Part shown: positions 1 through 5,941 of the stretch, piece after piece | How the letters are laid out: each line of letters starts with the position of its first letter | How positions within the stretch are numbered: the first letter of the stretch is position 1 | Assembly: GCA_947575235.1 (NCBI GenBank) | Contig: CANPMT010000033.1 | Coordinates: forward strand, 1 to 35,576 | Direction of reading: 5' to 3' | Source of the DNA: an uncultured Porphyromonadaceae bacterium | GTDB taxonomy: Bacteria > Bacteroidota > Bacteroidia > Bacteroidales > Muribaculaceae | DNA: 35,576 bases | Position numbers and translations under genes: made by a program | Notes under the pieces: model-generated | Database searches by the model: none | Seen by the model: only the letters and a program-made list of their open reading frames with translations | What the model was told of the DNA's origin: nothing

Positions 1-25
1 CGAACTCTCAAACCATTACGACTGA
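1..25 (+). CDS. HigB-type toxin, C-terminal end only (partial)
   Basis: Reading from base 2, the codons give ELSNHYD followed by TGA at 23-25. This resembles the tail of the complete HigB-like toxin at 533-871, which ends EITNYHGK. It lies one base upstream of a HigA antitoxin start, the usual toxin-first order of higBA. I infer that this is the end of a RelE/HigB-family mRNA interferase whose body lies outside the window. Only seven residues are visible, so the call rests on tail similarity and gene order. Confidence 0.5.
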
Positions 26-26
26 T

Positions 27-371
27 ATGATAACACTTCCGAACATCGACCCGTCAATGATTGCAAACAATCTGACTCCTTTTGAGCCGACTCACCCCGG
101 AGAACTTATACGCGATGAGTTGGAAGAACGTCATTTGACACAGGCCAAACTTGCGGAACAAATTGGGGTATCACACTCTTTGCTGAATGAGGTAGTCAAC
201 GGCAAACGTGGTGTGAATACTGAATTGGCTCTTTTGCTCGAAGCGGCGTTAGGTATATCCGCAAATATGTTTTTACTACTTCAGGCAGACTACAATATGC
301 AGGTTGCAAAATCTGACTCAACTTTCATGAGTCGCCTTGCAAATATCCGAAAGATAGCAGCCGTATTATAA
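27..371 (+). CDS. higA: HigA-family antitoxin (XRE HTH)
   Basis: The 114-residue protein has the HigA signature: the HPGELIRDELEERHLTQAKL segment (about residues 23-42), then a helix-turn-helix (QIGVSHSLLNEVVNGKRGV) and the ELALLLEAALGISANMFLLL helix. HigA antitoxins bind and neutralise HigB, an mRNA-cleaving toxin, and repress their own operon through the HTH. The ATG lies one base after the stop of what looks like a HigB tail, so the genes are probably translationally coupled. No metallopeptidase domain is attached, unlike the second HigA in this window. The family call is firm; the partner is inferred. Confidence 0.88.
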   Translation: MITLPNIDPSMIANNLTPFEPTHPGELIRDELEERHLTQAKLAEQIGVSHSLLNEVVNGKRGVNTELALLLEAALGISANMFLLLQADYNMQVAKSDSTFMSRLANIRKIAAVL

Positions 372-397
372 CTTATAACAGCTAAAGAATACACCAT

Positions 398-419
398 CCC
401 GGCAGACCTTTCTGTCGGG
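398..419 (+). terminator. Hairpin after higA (weak terminator candidate)
   Basis: CCCGGCAGA (398-406) pairs with TCTGTCGGG (411-419) around a 4-nt loop, giving nine pairs with one G-T wobble. There is no T tract after it, so it may stabilise or pause the transcript rather than end it. Confidence 0.35.
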
Positions 420-460
420 GTGGCGTGTTCATTGGGATTATCAACTATTATTGACTTACA

Positions 461-493
461 TTTGTTGTAATTCAAATAAAAGTATTAACTTTG
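461..493 (+). promoter_or_regulatory. Promoter of the second higBA operon
   Basis: A -33 TTTG (461-464) and a -7 TAACTTTG (486-493) are separated by 21 bp, close to the Bacteroidota primary promoter consensus. Transcription would start near 498, about 35 nt before the toxin ATG. A small inverted repeat, ACAC-TTG-GTGT (506-516), lies just downstream and is a possible HigA operator. Confidence 0.7.
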
Positions 494-532
494 CAAAAAC
501 AAACAACACTTGGTGTAACTTGAACGATATGA

Positions 533-871
533 ATGGAAATTGAATTCCAAAACAAAAAACTCAGGAAGTTAGCTGAGAACGAGCGTAAGTGCCGCAAGGA
601 ACTGGGCGACCGCAGGGCAATCTTGTTTCTTCAGCGCATAGACGACCTTGTCAACGCAAATACTCTTGAGGATGTAAGGCATCTGCCAGGCAATTACCAT
701 GAATTATCCGCCAACAGGAAAGGTCAATGGGCTTGTGACCTGGATCAACCTTACAGATTGATATTTCAGCCACTGGAAAATCCCATTCCCACCGATGACA
801 ACGGCATGTATATCTGGGTTAAGATTATCGGTGTGGAAATCGTGGAGATTACCAATTACCACGGCAAATAA
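533..871 (+). CDS. higB: HigB/RelE-family toxin
   Basis: This compact basic protein of 112 residues has the RelE/ParE/HigB pattern. It has a helical N-terminus (EFQNKKLRKLAENERKC), the RRAILFLQRIDDLVNA segment, the LPGNYHELSANRKGQWACDL strand region and the PYRLIFQPL core, and ends with IVEITNYHGK. Family members are ribosome-dependent mRNA interferases. It has its own consensus promoter and is followed after 29 bp by a long HigA-type antitoxin, the usual toxin-first order. Activity is inferred from the family; the catalytic residues are not conserved enough to identify by eye. Confidence 0.85.
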   Translation: MEIEFQNKKLRKLAENERKCRKELGDRRAILFLQRIDDLVNANTLEDVRHLPGNYHELSANRKGQWACDLDQPYRLIFQPLENPIPTDDNGMYIWVKIIGVEIVEITNYHGK

Positions 872-900
872 GTTTCACAAACATTAGATGTAAATTGATT

Positions 901-1989
901 ATGACAACTTCAAAATTTATTCCAGCAGTGGCATTTCACCCCGGCGTTACTTTGGCAGAAAAGCTGAAAGAGATTGACATGAGCATAAAGGAGTTTGCTC
1001 TCCGAGCATCAAAGCCGGAGAAAACCATCCACGCTGTCATAAAAGGAGAAAGCTCCGTCACATCTGATATGGCGGTGGCCTTTGAGAGCGTAACAAGGAT
1101 TCCCGCGCACTTTTGGCTCAACAAGCAACGTAACTATGACGAATTCCAAGCACGCACCAGAAAAGAAACCATGATAGCTGAAGCTTCCGAATGGGCTAAA
1201 TCATTTCCCTACGCACAAATGGTGAAATTAGGATGGATTAAGCCAGTCAAGACTCCGCAGGAAAAGGCCCAAGCCCTTCTTTCATTCTTTCAGATGAGTT
1301 CGGTAAAGGCGTGGGAGGATTACTATCTCAACCAGAAACTGAAAATTGCCTTCCGTATATCTCTCGCACATACCAAAGATCCTCATTCTATATCCGCATG
1401 GCTACGTCAGGGCGAATTGCAAGCCGCAGAAATGCGAACTCCAGAATATTCAGATGCTAAGTTGAAAAATCTGATACCGCAACTAAGAACAATAATGATA
1501 TCACAACCATCAGACTTTGCATCAAAAGTACGCGAATCATGCGCTGAGGCTGGAGTAAAACTTGTTTATACACCTTGTCTGCAGAAAGCTCCTATAAATG
1601 GCTCAACCCGTTGGATAAATGGTACTCCCTGCATCCAGATCAGCGGACGACACAAAAGGTATGATATTTTCTGGTTTACACTGTTTCACGAAATCGGTCA
1701 TATCCTTCTGCACGGAAAGAAAGACATATTTCTGGAAAAAGACTTCCACACGGAGGATGAGCTTAAAAAGGAGGAGGAGGCAAACCTGTTCTCGTCAAAT
1801 ATACTTCTCACCAAAGCAGATGAGGACACAATAATCCGCAATGGGATCTATACGCATGACGCAATAAGAGAGTATGCAGACCGATTCAACACTCATCCCT
1901 CAATAATCACAGGGAGACTGCAACATCATAAAGTAATTCCGTACTCCAAAAACAGTGACATGCTAATCTCGGCTGACCTGTTCAGGTGA
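901..1989 (+). CDS. HigA-like antitoxin fused to ImmA/IrrE metallopeptidase domain
   Basis: The 362-residue protein has two parts. Residues about 8-85 form a HigA-type XRE domain (AFHPGVTLAEKLKEIDMSI, then RASKPEKTIHAVIKGESSV and RIPAHFWLN). Residues about 180-345 contain an ImmA/IrrE (COG2856) peptidase-like region with the zinc motif HEIGH at 263-267 and an acidic stretch EEEANLFSSNIL that probably holds the third ligand. The HTH should repress the operon and neutralise HigB. The peptidase domain could process a repressor or the antitoxin itself, as ImmA does, but that is inference. ATG 901 is preferred over an in-frame TTG six bases upstream. The base composition is A+T rich, like the neighbouring TA genes. 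Confidence 0.87.
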   Translation: MTTSKFIPAVAFHPGVTLAEKLKEIDMSIKEFALRASKPEKTIHAVIKGESSVTSDMAVAFESVTRIPAHFWLNKQRNYDEFQARTRKETMIAEASEWAKSFPYAQMVKLGWIKPVKTPQEKAQALLSFFQMSSVKAWEDYYLNQKLKIAFRISLAHTKDPHSISAWLRQGELQAAEMRTPEYSDAKLKNLIPQLRTIMISQPSDFASKVRESCAEAGVKLVYTPCLQKAPINGSTRWINGTPCIQISGRHKRYDIFWFTLFHEIGHILLHGKKDIFLEKDFHTEDELKKEEEANLFSSNILLTKADEDTIIRNGIYTHDAIREYADRFNTHPSIITGRLQHHKVIPYSKNSDMLISADLFR

Positions 1990-2080
1990 AGATTATGCGC
2001 CCTAACAACGGAAGAGACATGCGCTTAATTTCACAGACACTTTTCTCTATACATCATGCACTGAATTTTCTGGTTGTGTC

Positions 2081-2728
2081 ATGAAAAGCAATAATCACAT
2101 GAACTATATATTTGACTTTGACGGGACGTTGATGGATACGTCCCGTGTAATTCTCGCCACTATCAAGGCGACTATTCAAGAGATGAATCTCCCGGAGAAA
2201 ACGGATGAGGAATGCCGCTCAATCATCGGCATACGCACCGATGAAGCCGGGCAGTATCTTTACCCTGATCTCGACATCTCCAATAAGGAGTTTGCCAGGA
2301 TCTTCCGGTCAAACTACGACCGCTTGAAACAGAATGCACATGAGGAGACATTCCCCGGAGTAACCGATACTCTTGCAGAATTGCATGAGTCCGGCCATCG
2401 ACTCGCGATTGCCTCCAGCCGACGCCTCTCCTCCCTATACGATTACCTCGACAAGCTCGGTATCAAGGACTGGTTCGATATTGTGGTAGGAGCTGACAGC
2501 GTATCCAAAGGGAAGCCTGACCCTGAGCCTGTTCTGACAATACTCCGCAAACTCGGCTGGAATGCTAATGACACTCTTGTCATCGGTGACGCCGATGTCG
2601 ACATTATGATGGGTAACGCCGCCGTATGCCGCACATGCGCCGTCACTTACGGCAACGGGTCGTTGACCTCGCTTAAAGCCGCCGGTCCCACATATATAAT
2701 CACCCGCTTCAGCGACCTTCCGAAGTGA
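2081..2728 (+). CDS. HAD-superfamily phosphatase (phosphoglycolate phosphatase-like)
   Basis: The 215-residue protein has all four HAD motifs. Motif I is DFDGTLMDTS (nucleophile D12, acid D14), with an alpha-helical cap after it. Motif II is the serine in IASSRRLSSL, motif III the lysine in SKGKPDPEP, and motif IV GDADVD. The helical cap after motif I matches the Gph/PgmB group, which dephosphorylates small phosphorylated metabolites; the substrate cannot be read from sequence. An internal ATG at 2099 (MNYIFDFDG) is an equally credible start. It lies between two toxin-antitoxin operons with no clear promoter of its own, and nothing links it to them functionally. Confidence 0.88.
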   Translation: MKSNNHMNYIFDFDGTLMDTSRVILATIKATIQEMNLPEKTDEECRSIIGIRTDEAGQYLYPDLDISNKEFARIFRSNYDRLKQNAHEETFPGVTDTLAELHESGHRLAIASSRRLSSLYDYLDKLGIKDWFDIVVGADSVSKGKPDPEPVLTILRKLGWNANDTLVIGDADVDIMMGNAAVCRTCAVTYGNGSLTSLKAAGPTYIITRFSDLPK

Positions 2729-2789
2729 CAATAATGATTCTGTTTTTGCGTTCTAATAATGTTAATATGTTATCAGTAACTGCCAAAAT

Positions 2790-3164
2790 ATGGAAGAAAA
2801 TAATAATTTATTATCAGTTTTGGAGAGCCTCATGCCTCCTGCCACAGAAGATGTCGCAAGGCAGCTGGCTGATGATTTCCGCAAGCGTCGTATTGAGAAG
2901 AACCTCACCCGGCAGCAGATAGCCGATAAGTCTGGGGTGGCACTCGCCAACATTACACGCTTTGAACAAAAATCACTAATATCATTGCACAATCTTATTG
3001 AATTGGCCATAGCCTTGGGATACGTCTACGAACTCCGCAATATATTCGCCACTCCGAAATTTAACACTATCCGCGAACTCGACCAAATTCACAAAAACGC
3101 CAAGCGAAGCAAAGCCTATCCCTTACATCGCACCAGCTCCCCCTCTAAAAACAAGCAGTCATGA
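2790..3164 (+). CDS. hipB: HipB-like antitoxin (XRE HTH)
   Basis: The 124-residue protein has a central Cro/C1-type helix-turn-helix: RRIEKNLTRQQIADKSGVAL then ITRFEQKSLISLHNLIELAI, about residues 32-75. Its C-terminal tail is basic (KNAKRSKAYPLHRTSSPSKN). It overlaps the downstream HipA gene by four bases (ATGA), which implies translational coupling. HipB proteins repress their operon and hold the HipA kinase inactive. The sequence supports the HTH class and gene order directly; the antitoxin role is inferred from the pairing. I see no strong consensus promoter in the 61 bp upstream. Confidence 0.85.
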   Translation: MEENNNLLSVLESLMPPATEDVARQLADDFRKRRIEKNLTRQQIADKSGVALANITRFEQKSLISLHNLIELAIALGYVYELRNIFATPKFNTIRELDQIHKNAKRSKAYPLHRTSSPSKNKQS

Positions 3165-4330
3165 AAAGTAATAATGAAAAACTTGACAGCAGACCGTTCC
3201 ATACCATCAAAATCCAGACATTGGAAGTGCAGTATCATGGACATACGGTAGGAAGTCTCTGCCTCTCTCCCGATAAGAGGAGATGTGTTTTTGAATATGA
3301 CCGGGAATGGCTTGCCTATGGTTTCAGCATATCTCCATTGGAATTACCTCTGAAATCAGATGTATTCATTGCAAAGCCTGCCCCTTTCAATGGAAGCTTC
3401 GGTATTTTTGAGGATAGTCTCCCGGATGGATACGGCAGATATCTCCTTAAAAAGATGCTTGATAGAGAAGGGATAAGCGACAGTTCACTTACCGTGCTTG
3501 ATCGCCTGAGTCTTGTAGGGGAGGGTGGAATGGGAGCTTTATGTTACGTCCCCGTTACCAAAATAGGATGTGAGGAGAGCGTGACAGACTTTGACAAATT
3601 GCAGAGTAAAGCCCTTGAGGTGCTGAGAGAGAAGCAGGATAAGGATGCCGAACTTTTATTATTCAAGAGTGGCAATAGTGGCGGCGCTCGTCCGAAGGCA
3701 GTTTTCAGTGATGCTGATGGACATTGGCTCGTAAAATTCCGTCACACCTATGATCCTGAAGATATCGGTCGGCAGGAATATGAATATAACAAGACTGCAC
3801 GGGCATTCGGCATAGACGTACCTGACTTTAAACTTGTCAACAATAAATACTTTGCATCACGTAGGTTTGATATCGATTCATCGGGAGAGAGGGTGCATAT
3901 GGCTACTGCCGGTGGACTCCTGTCCCTCTCGCTGAGTCAGCCTTTTCTGGATTATTCCAACCTGCTGGCATTGACAGGATATCTTACACAGGATTCCAGA
4001 CAAGTCGAGGAGATGTATCGCAGGATGCTTTTCAATTACTTCACCGACAATAAAGATGACCATTGCAAGAATTTCAGTTTCTTGGTGAGAGGAGACCATA
4101 CTTCAGGATGGCGTTGGGAACTTGCTCCGGCCTACGACCTGACGTTATGCACAGAGGGTTATAATGGCGAGCACGCCACATCTGTCAATGGCACCGGCCT
4201 CCCCACACTGAAAGACTTTATAGATGTGGGTACCAGAAGCAAAATCCCCGAGAAGCGTTGCCGGGAACTTATTGACATGATGCTCTCCCTCCCCAGACAT
4301 CTGTTACACTACTCTTTTGACAGAGAGTGA
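3161..4330 (+). CDS. hipA: HipA-like serine/threonine kinase toxin
   Basis: This 389-residue protein has both the N-terminal HipA subdomain (FGIFEDSLPDGYGRYLL, LVGEGGMGALCYVP) and the C-terminal kinase domain. Visible kinase features are the loop S173-GGARPK-179, matching the autophosphorylated-serine and ATP-lysine region of HipA, the catalytic DDHCKN at 299-304, and AYDLT, whose D326 should bind magnesium. HipA toxins phosphorylate an aminoacyl-tRNA synthetase (GltX in E. coli) and so halt growth; the target here is unknown. The length is somewhat shorter than E. coli HipA (about 440). It is coupled to HipB by a 4-bp overlap and appears intact, with all key motifs present. Confidence 0.9.
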   Translation: MKSNNEKLDSRPFHTIKIQTLEVQYHGHTVGSLCLSPDKRRCVFEYDREWLAYGFSISPLELPLKSDVFIAKPAPFNGSFGIFEDSLPDGYGRYLLKKMLDREGISDSSLTVLDRLSLVGEGGMGALCYVPVTKIGCEESVTDFDKLQSKALEVLREKQDKDAELLLFKSGNSGGARPKAVFSDADGHWLVKFRHTYDPEDIGRQEYEYNKTARAFGIDVPDFKLVNNKYFASRRFDIDSSGERVHMATAGGLLSLSLSQPFLDYSNLLALTGYLTQDSRQVEEMYRRMLFNYFTDNKDDHCKNFSFLVRGDHTSGWRWELAPAYDLTLCTEGYNGEHATSVNGTGLPTLKDFIDVGTRSKIPEKRCRELIDMMLSLPRHLLHYSFDRE

Positions 4331-4354
4331 TGACAGATGAATATCAACGAGGGC

Positions 4355-4371
4355 GGGGCACATGAGGCCCC
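4355..4371 (+). terminator. Short GC hairpin after hipA
   Basis: GGGGC (4355-4359) pairs with GCCCC (4367-4371) across 7 nt, 25 bp after the hipA stop. No T tract follows, so this is at best a weak terminator of the hipBA operon. Confidence 0.25.
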
Positions 4372-4451
4372 TGAACAGCTGCGATGAGCTACGGGAGACA
4401 GATGCAAAAAAGCAGTGACGCACAACTATGTTTTTAAACACTGCAAATAAT

Positions 4452-4483
4452 TTTGGCTACTTCCCGAATATTTGCTAACTTCG
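4452..4483 (+). promoter_or_regulatory. Orphan promoter in the 725-bp gap
   Basis: TTTG (4452-4455), a 20-bp spacer and TAACTTCG (4476-4483) match the Bacteroidota consensus with one mismatch in the -7 box. No convincing reading frame begins downstream, so it probably drives a non-coding RNA. Confidence 0.5.
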
Positions 4484-4489
4484 CGGTGC

Positions 4490-4815
4490 AAGCCGTTGAA
4501 GGTTTATCATCTCCAGCGGTGGTGGGATTACACTATCTTGGCAATTCGGTCGGCTCGGTGCGGCTCCCCTCCCCTACGGCAACCAATCCGCGCTTACTGA
4601 AAATAGTGGGACGGCTCTTCCCTCCATATTTTGGCTATCCTTCCGACAGCCCGAATTAAAACCGACATATCTACGTCCCGTCTGTAGAATTATATTACGA
4701 CTCCGTCCGTAAACAATTACGGGCACAATGTATTATGATTCAACAGAACCGCGACATAACTTATAATCATTGGCTGTATCACATTAGCTCCAGTGTGGTA
4801 TAGCCTATTTTATTA
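4490..4815 (+). ncRNA. Candidate non-coding transcript, about 325 nt
   Basis: This stretch lies between a near-consensus promoter (4452-4483) and a U-rich terminator hairpin (4772-4812). It holds a small perfect hairpin, CCGTAA-ACAA-TTACGG (4707-4722). The only open frame, 4453-4659, starts with TTG inside the promoter and resembles no family I know. I do not recognise it as 6S RNA, tmRNA, RNase P or SRP RNA. The claim rests on the bracketing signals only. Confidence 0.35.
4772..4812 (+). terminator. Intrinsic terminator of the orphan transcript
   Basis: GGCTGTATCACA (4772-4783) pairs with TGTGGTATAGCC (4794-4805) around a 10-nt loop. All twelve positions pair if two G-U wobbles are allowed, and TATTTTATT follows. 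Pairing held together by wobbles suggests that the RNA form matters. Confidence 0.55.
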
Positions 4816-4894
4816 CCTTTCACTTAATTCCCGCGCTCCTGATTGAACCCCTGACTCACACTGGCTTACTTACAGGCACACAGCCCCGCGGGTG

Positions 4895-4915
4895 CCGGTC
4901 GGCGTTCCCGACCGG
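4895..4915. repeat. Perfect 8-bp inverted repeat
   Basis: CCGGTCGG (4895-4902) and CCGACCGG (4908-4915) flank a 5-base loop. It is GC-rich with no T tract and lies about 85 bp upstream of the LuxR-family gene promoter. Function unknown. Confidence 0.5.
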
Positions 4916-4938
4916 TGTTGATGGCTAAAGTGTGCCGG

Positions 4939-4998
4939 GCTATGGACCGCAAAGCTATCCGGCATGACTCTCCACTGTCATGCCGGATGGCCCATAGC
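4939..4998. promoter_or_regulatory. Nested inverted repeat, candidate operator
   Basis: The inner arms ATCCGGCATGAC (4957-4968) and GTCATGCCGGAT (4977-4988) are perfect, 12 bp each with an 8-bp gap. Outside them GCTATGG (4939-4945) pairs with CCATAGC (4992-4998). The element ends one base before the -33 box at 5000, so it may bind the LuxR-type regulator encoded downstream or another activator. Confidence 0.5.
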
Positions 4999-4999
4999 A

Positions 5000-5031
5000 T
5001 TTGCTCCATTGGATTATTCTTACTAAATTTG
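5000..5031 (+). promoter_or_regulatory. Consensus promoter of the LuxR-family gene
   Basis: A perfect TTTG (5000-5003), a 20-bp spacer and a perfect TAAATTTG (5024-5031). The start site would be near 5037, about 20 nt before the ATG at 5056. Confidence 0.78.
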
Positions 5032-5055
5032 CAATACAAGCAAGAGTGTGTTTAA

Positions 5056-5853
5056 ATGGACGTTTTAAGAAAGGAAATCAATTCAATATATGAGGCGCAG
5101 TTCCTGCATTCGGAACACCTTGACCCCGATATTATCGAAGCATCCCTGCATGATGTGGCAACCTCGGTGGCCGTATCAAACGACTGCCGCGTCATTACCG
5201 ATGCCTCGGCTGACATGTGCTGGATCGTCGGCGGCGCTTTTGCCGCCGCTCTCGGTCTGCAGCCTGACTCCCCCATCACCAACACCCTGCAACAGGTCGC
5301 TGTCAGGAAAATCGACTCAAGCGACGAGGATATCATCTATAACCGGCTGCATCCTGAGGACCTTGTCGAGAAAAGAATGCTTGAATTTGAATTCTTCCGG
5401 TTTGCCGACACCCTCCCGGCCGATTCAAAACTCGACTTCAAGGCAACCTGCCGCCTGCGTATGAAATCACCCTCCGGCGAATACATTCTCATCGACAACA
5501 GCACACGCATCTTTCGCCTCTCTCCCGCCGGCAAAATATGGCTCATACTTTGCTGCTATGACTATGCAGTCGGCCGCGATGAACCTCACGACATATCTCC
5601 CGCTATCGTAAACATGCGCTCCGGCGAAGTAATGCCGCTACACCTCTCCGACCGACGCCTCAATATCCTCACCACGCGCGAGAAGGAGATTCTAAACCTT
5701 ATCCGCCAAGGTAAACTCAGCAAGGAGATTGCCTCACAACTCGGAATCAGCGTCAATACCGTCAACCGTCACCGACAGAACATCCTCGAGAAACTCAGTG
5801 TGGGAAATTCCATGGAGGCGGTGCTTGCCGCCACTGAGATGAAACTGCTCTGA
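5056..5853 (+). CDS. PAS-LuxR family transcriptional regulator
   Basis: The 265-residue protein ends in a LuxR/FixJ helix-turn-helix (about 205-262): LTTREKEILNLIRQGKLSKE, IASQLGISVNTVNRHRQNIL, then EKLSVGNSMEAV. The middle (about 85-170) looks like a PAS fold, with RLHPEDLVEKRML and a PAC-like strand set around GEYILIDNSTRIFRLSPAGK. There is no receiver domain, so it is probably controlled by a bound ligand or partner rather than by phosphorylation. Its promoter is near perfect and a nested inverted repeat sits just upstream, consistent with autoregulation. The next gene, a GH13-like protein, has its own promoter and operator-like palindrome and is a possible target. Confidence 0.87.
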   Translation: MDVLRKEINSIYEAQFLHSEHLDPDIIEASLHDVATSVAVSNDCRVITDASADMCWIVGGAFAAALGLQPDSPITNTLQQVAVRKIDSSDEDIIYNRLHPEDLVEKRMLEFEFFRFADTLPADSKLDFKATCRLRMKSPSGEYILIDNSTRIFRLSPAGKIWLILCCYDYAVGRDEPHDISPAIVNMRSGEVMPLHLSDRRLNILTTREKEILNLIRQGKLSKEIASQLGISVNTVNRHRQNILEKLSVGNSMEAVLAATEMKLL

Positions 5854-5893
5854 ACGGCGACTGCCGGTTTGCAACCATGGTTATAATTCAGTA

Positions 5894-5924
5894 TTTCAAG
5901 CTCCGGCGGTTGTTTGTAATTTTG
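5894..5924 (+). promoter_or_regulatory. Promoter of the GH13-like gene
   Basis: TTTC (5894-5897, one mismatch), a 19-bp spacer and TAATTTTG (5917-5924, full match). Transcription would start near 5930, so the mRNA would have a leader of only about 10 nt. Confidence 0.6.
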
Positions 5925-5941
5925 TCGCAAAACTTTTGCGA
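5925..5941. promoter_or_regulatory. 17-bp perfect palindrome over the start site and start codon
   Basis: TCGCAAAA (5925-5932), a central C, then TTTTGCGA (5934-5941) make a perfect palindrome. It begins immediately after the -7 box and ends on the A of the ATG, where a repressor would block initiation. It could also fold in the mRNA over the start codon. Confidence 0.55.

Noticed and set aside
895-900. TTG start extending the ImmA-fused antitoxin
   Set aside because: ATG at 901 is two codons on and gives the normal HigA beginning.
1674-1682. A single TTTACACTG within the ImmA-fused gene
   Set aside because: No second copy lies 21 bp away and it is inside coding sequence, so it is not a LytTR operator.
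2078-3185. The HAD gene and hipA both begin with codons for MKSNN
   Set aside because: Only about 15 bases are shared and the proteins are otherwise unrelated; A-rich starts are common in Bacteroidota.
4453-4659. Open frame of 68 codons in the gap after hipA
   Set aside because: It starts with TTG inside a promoter, has no family resemblance, and the region looks like an RNA unit.
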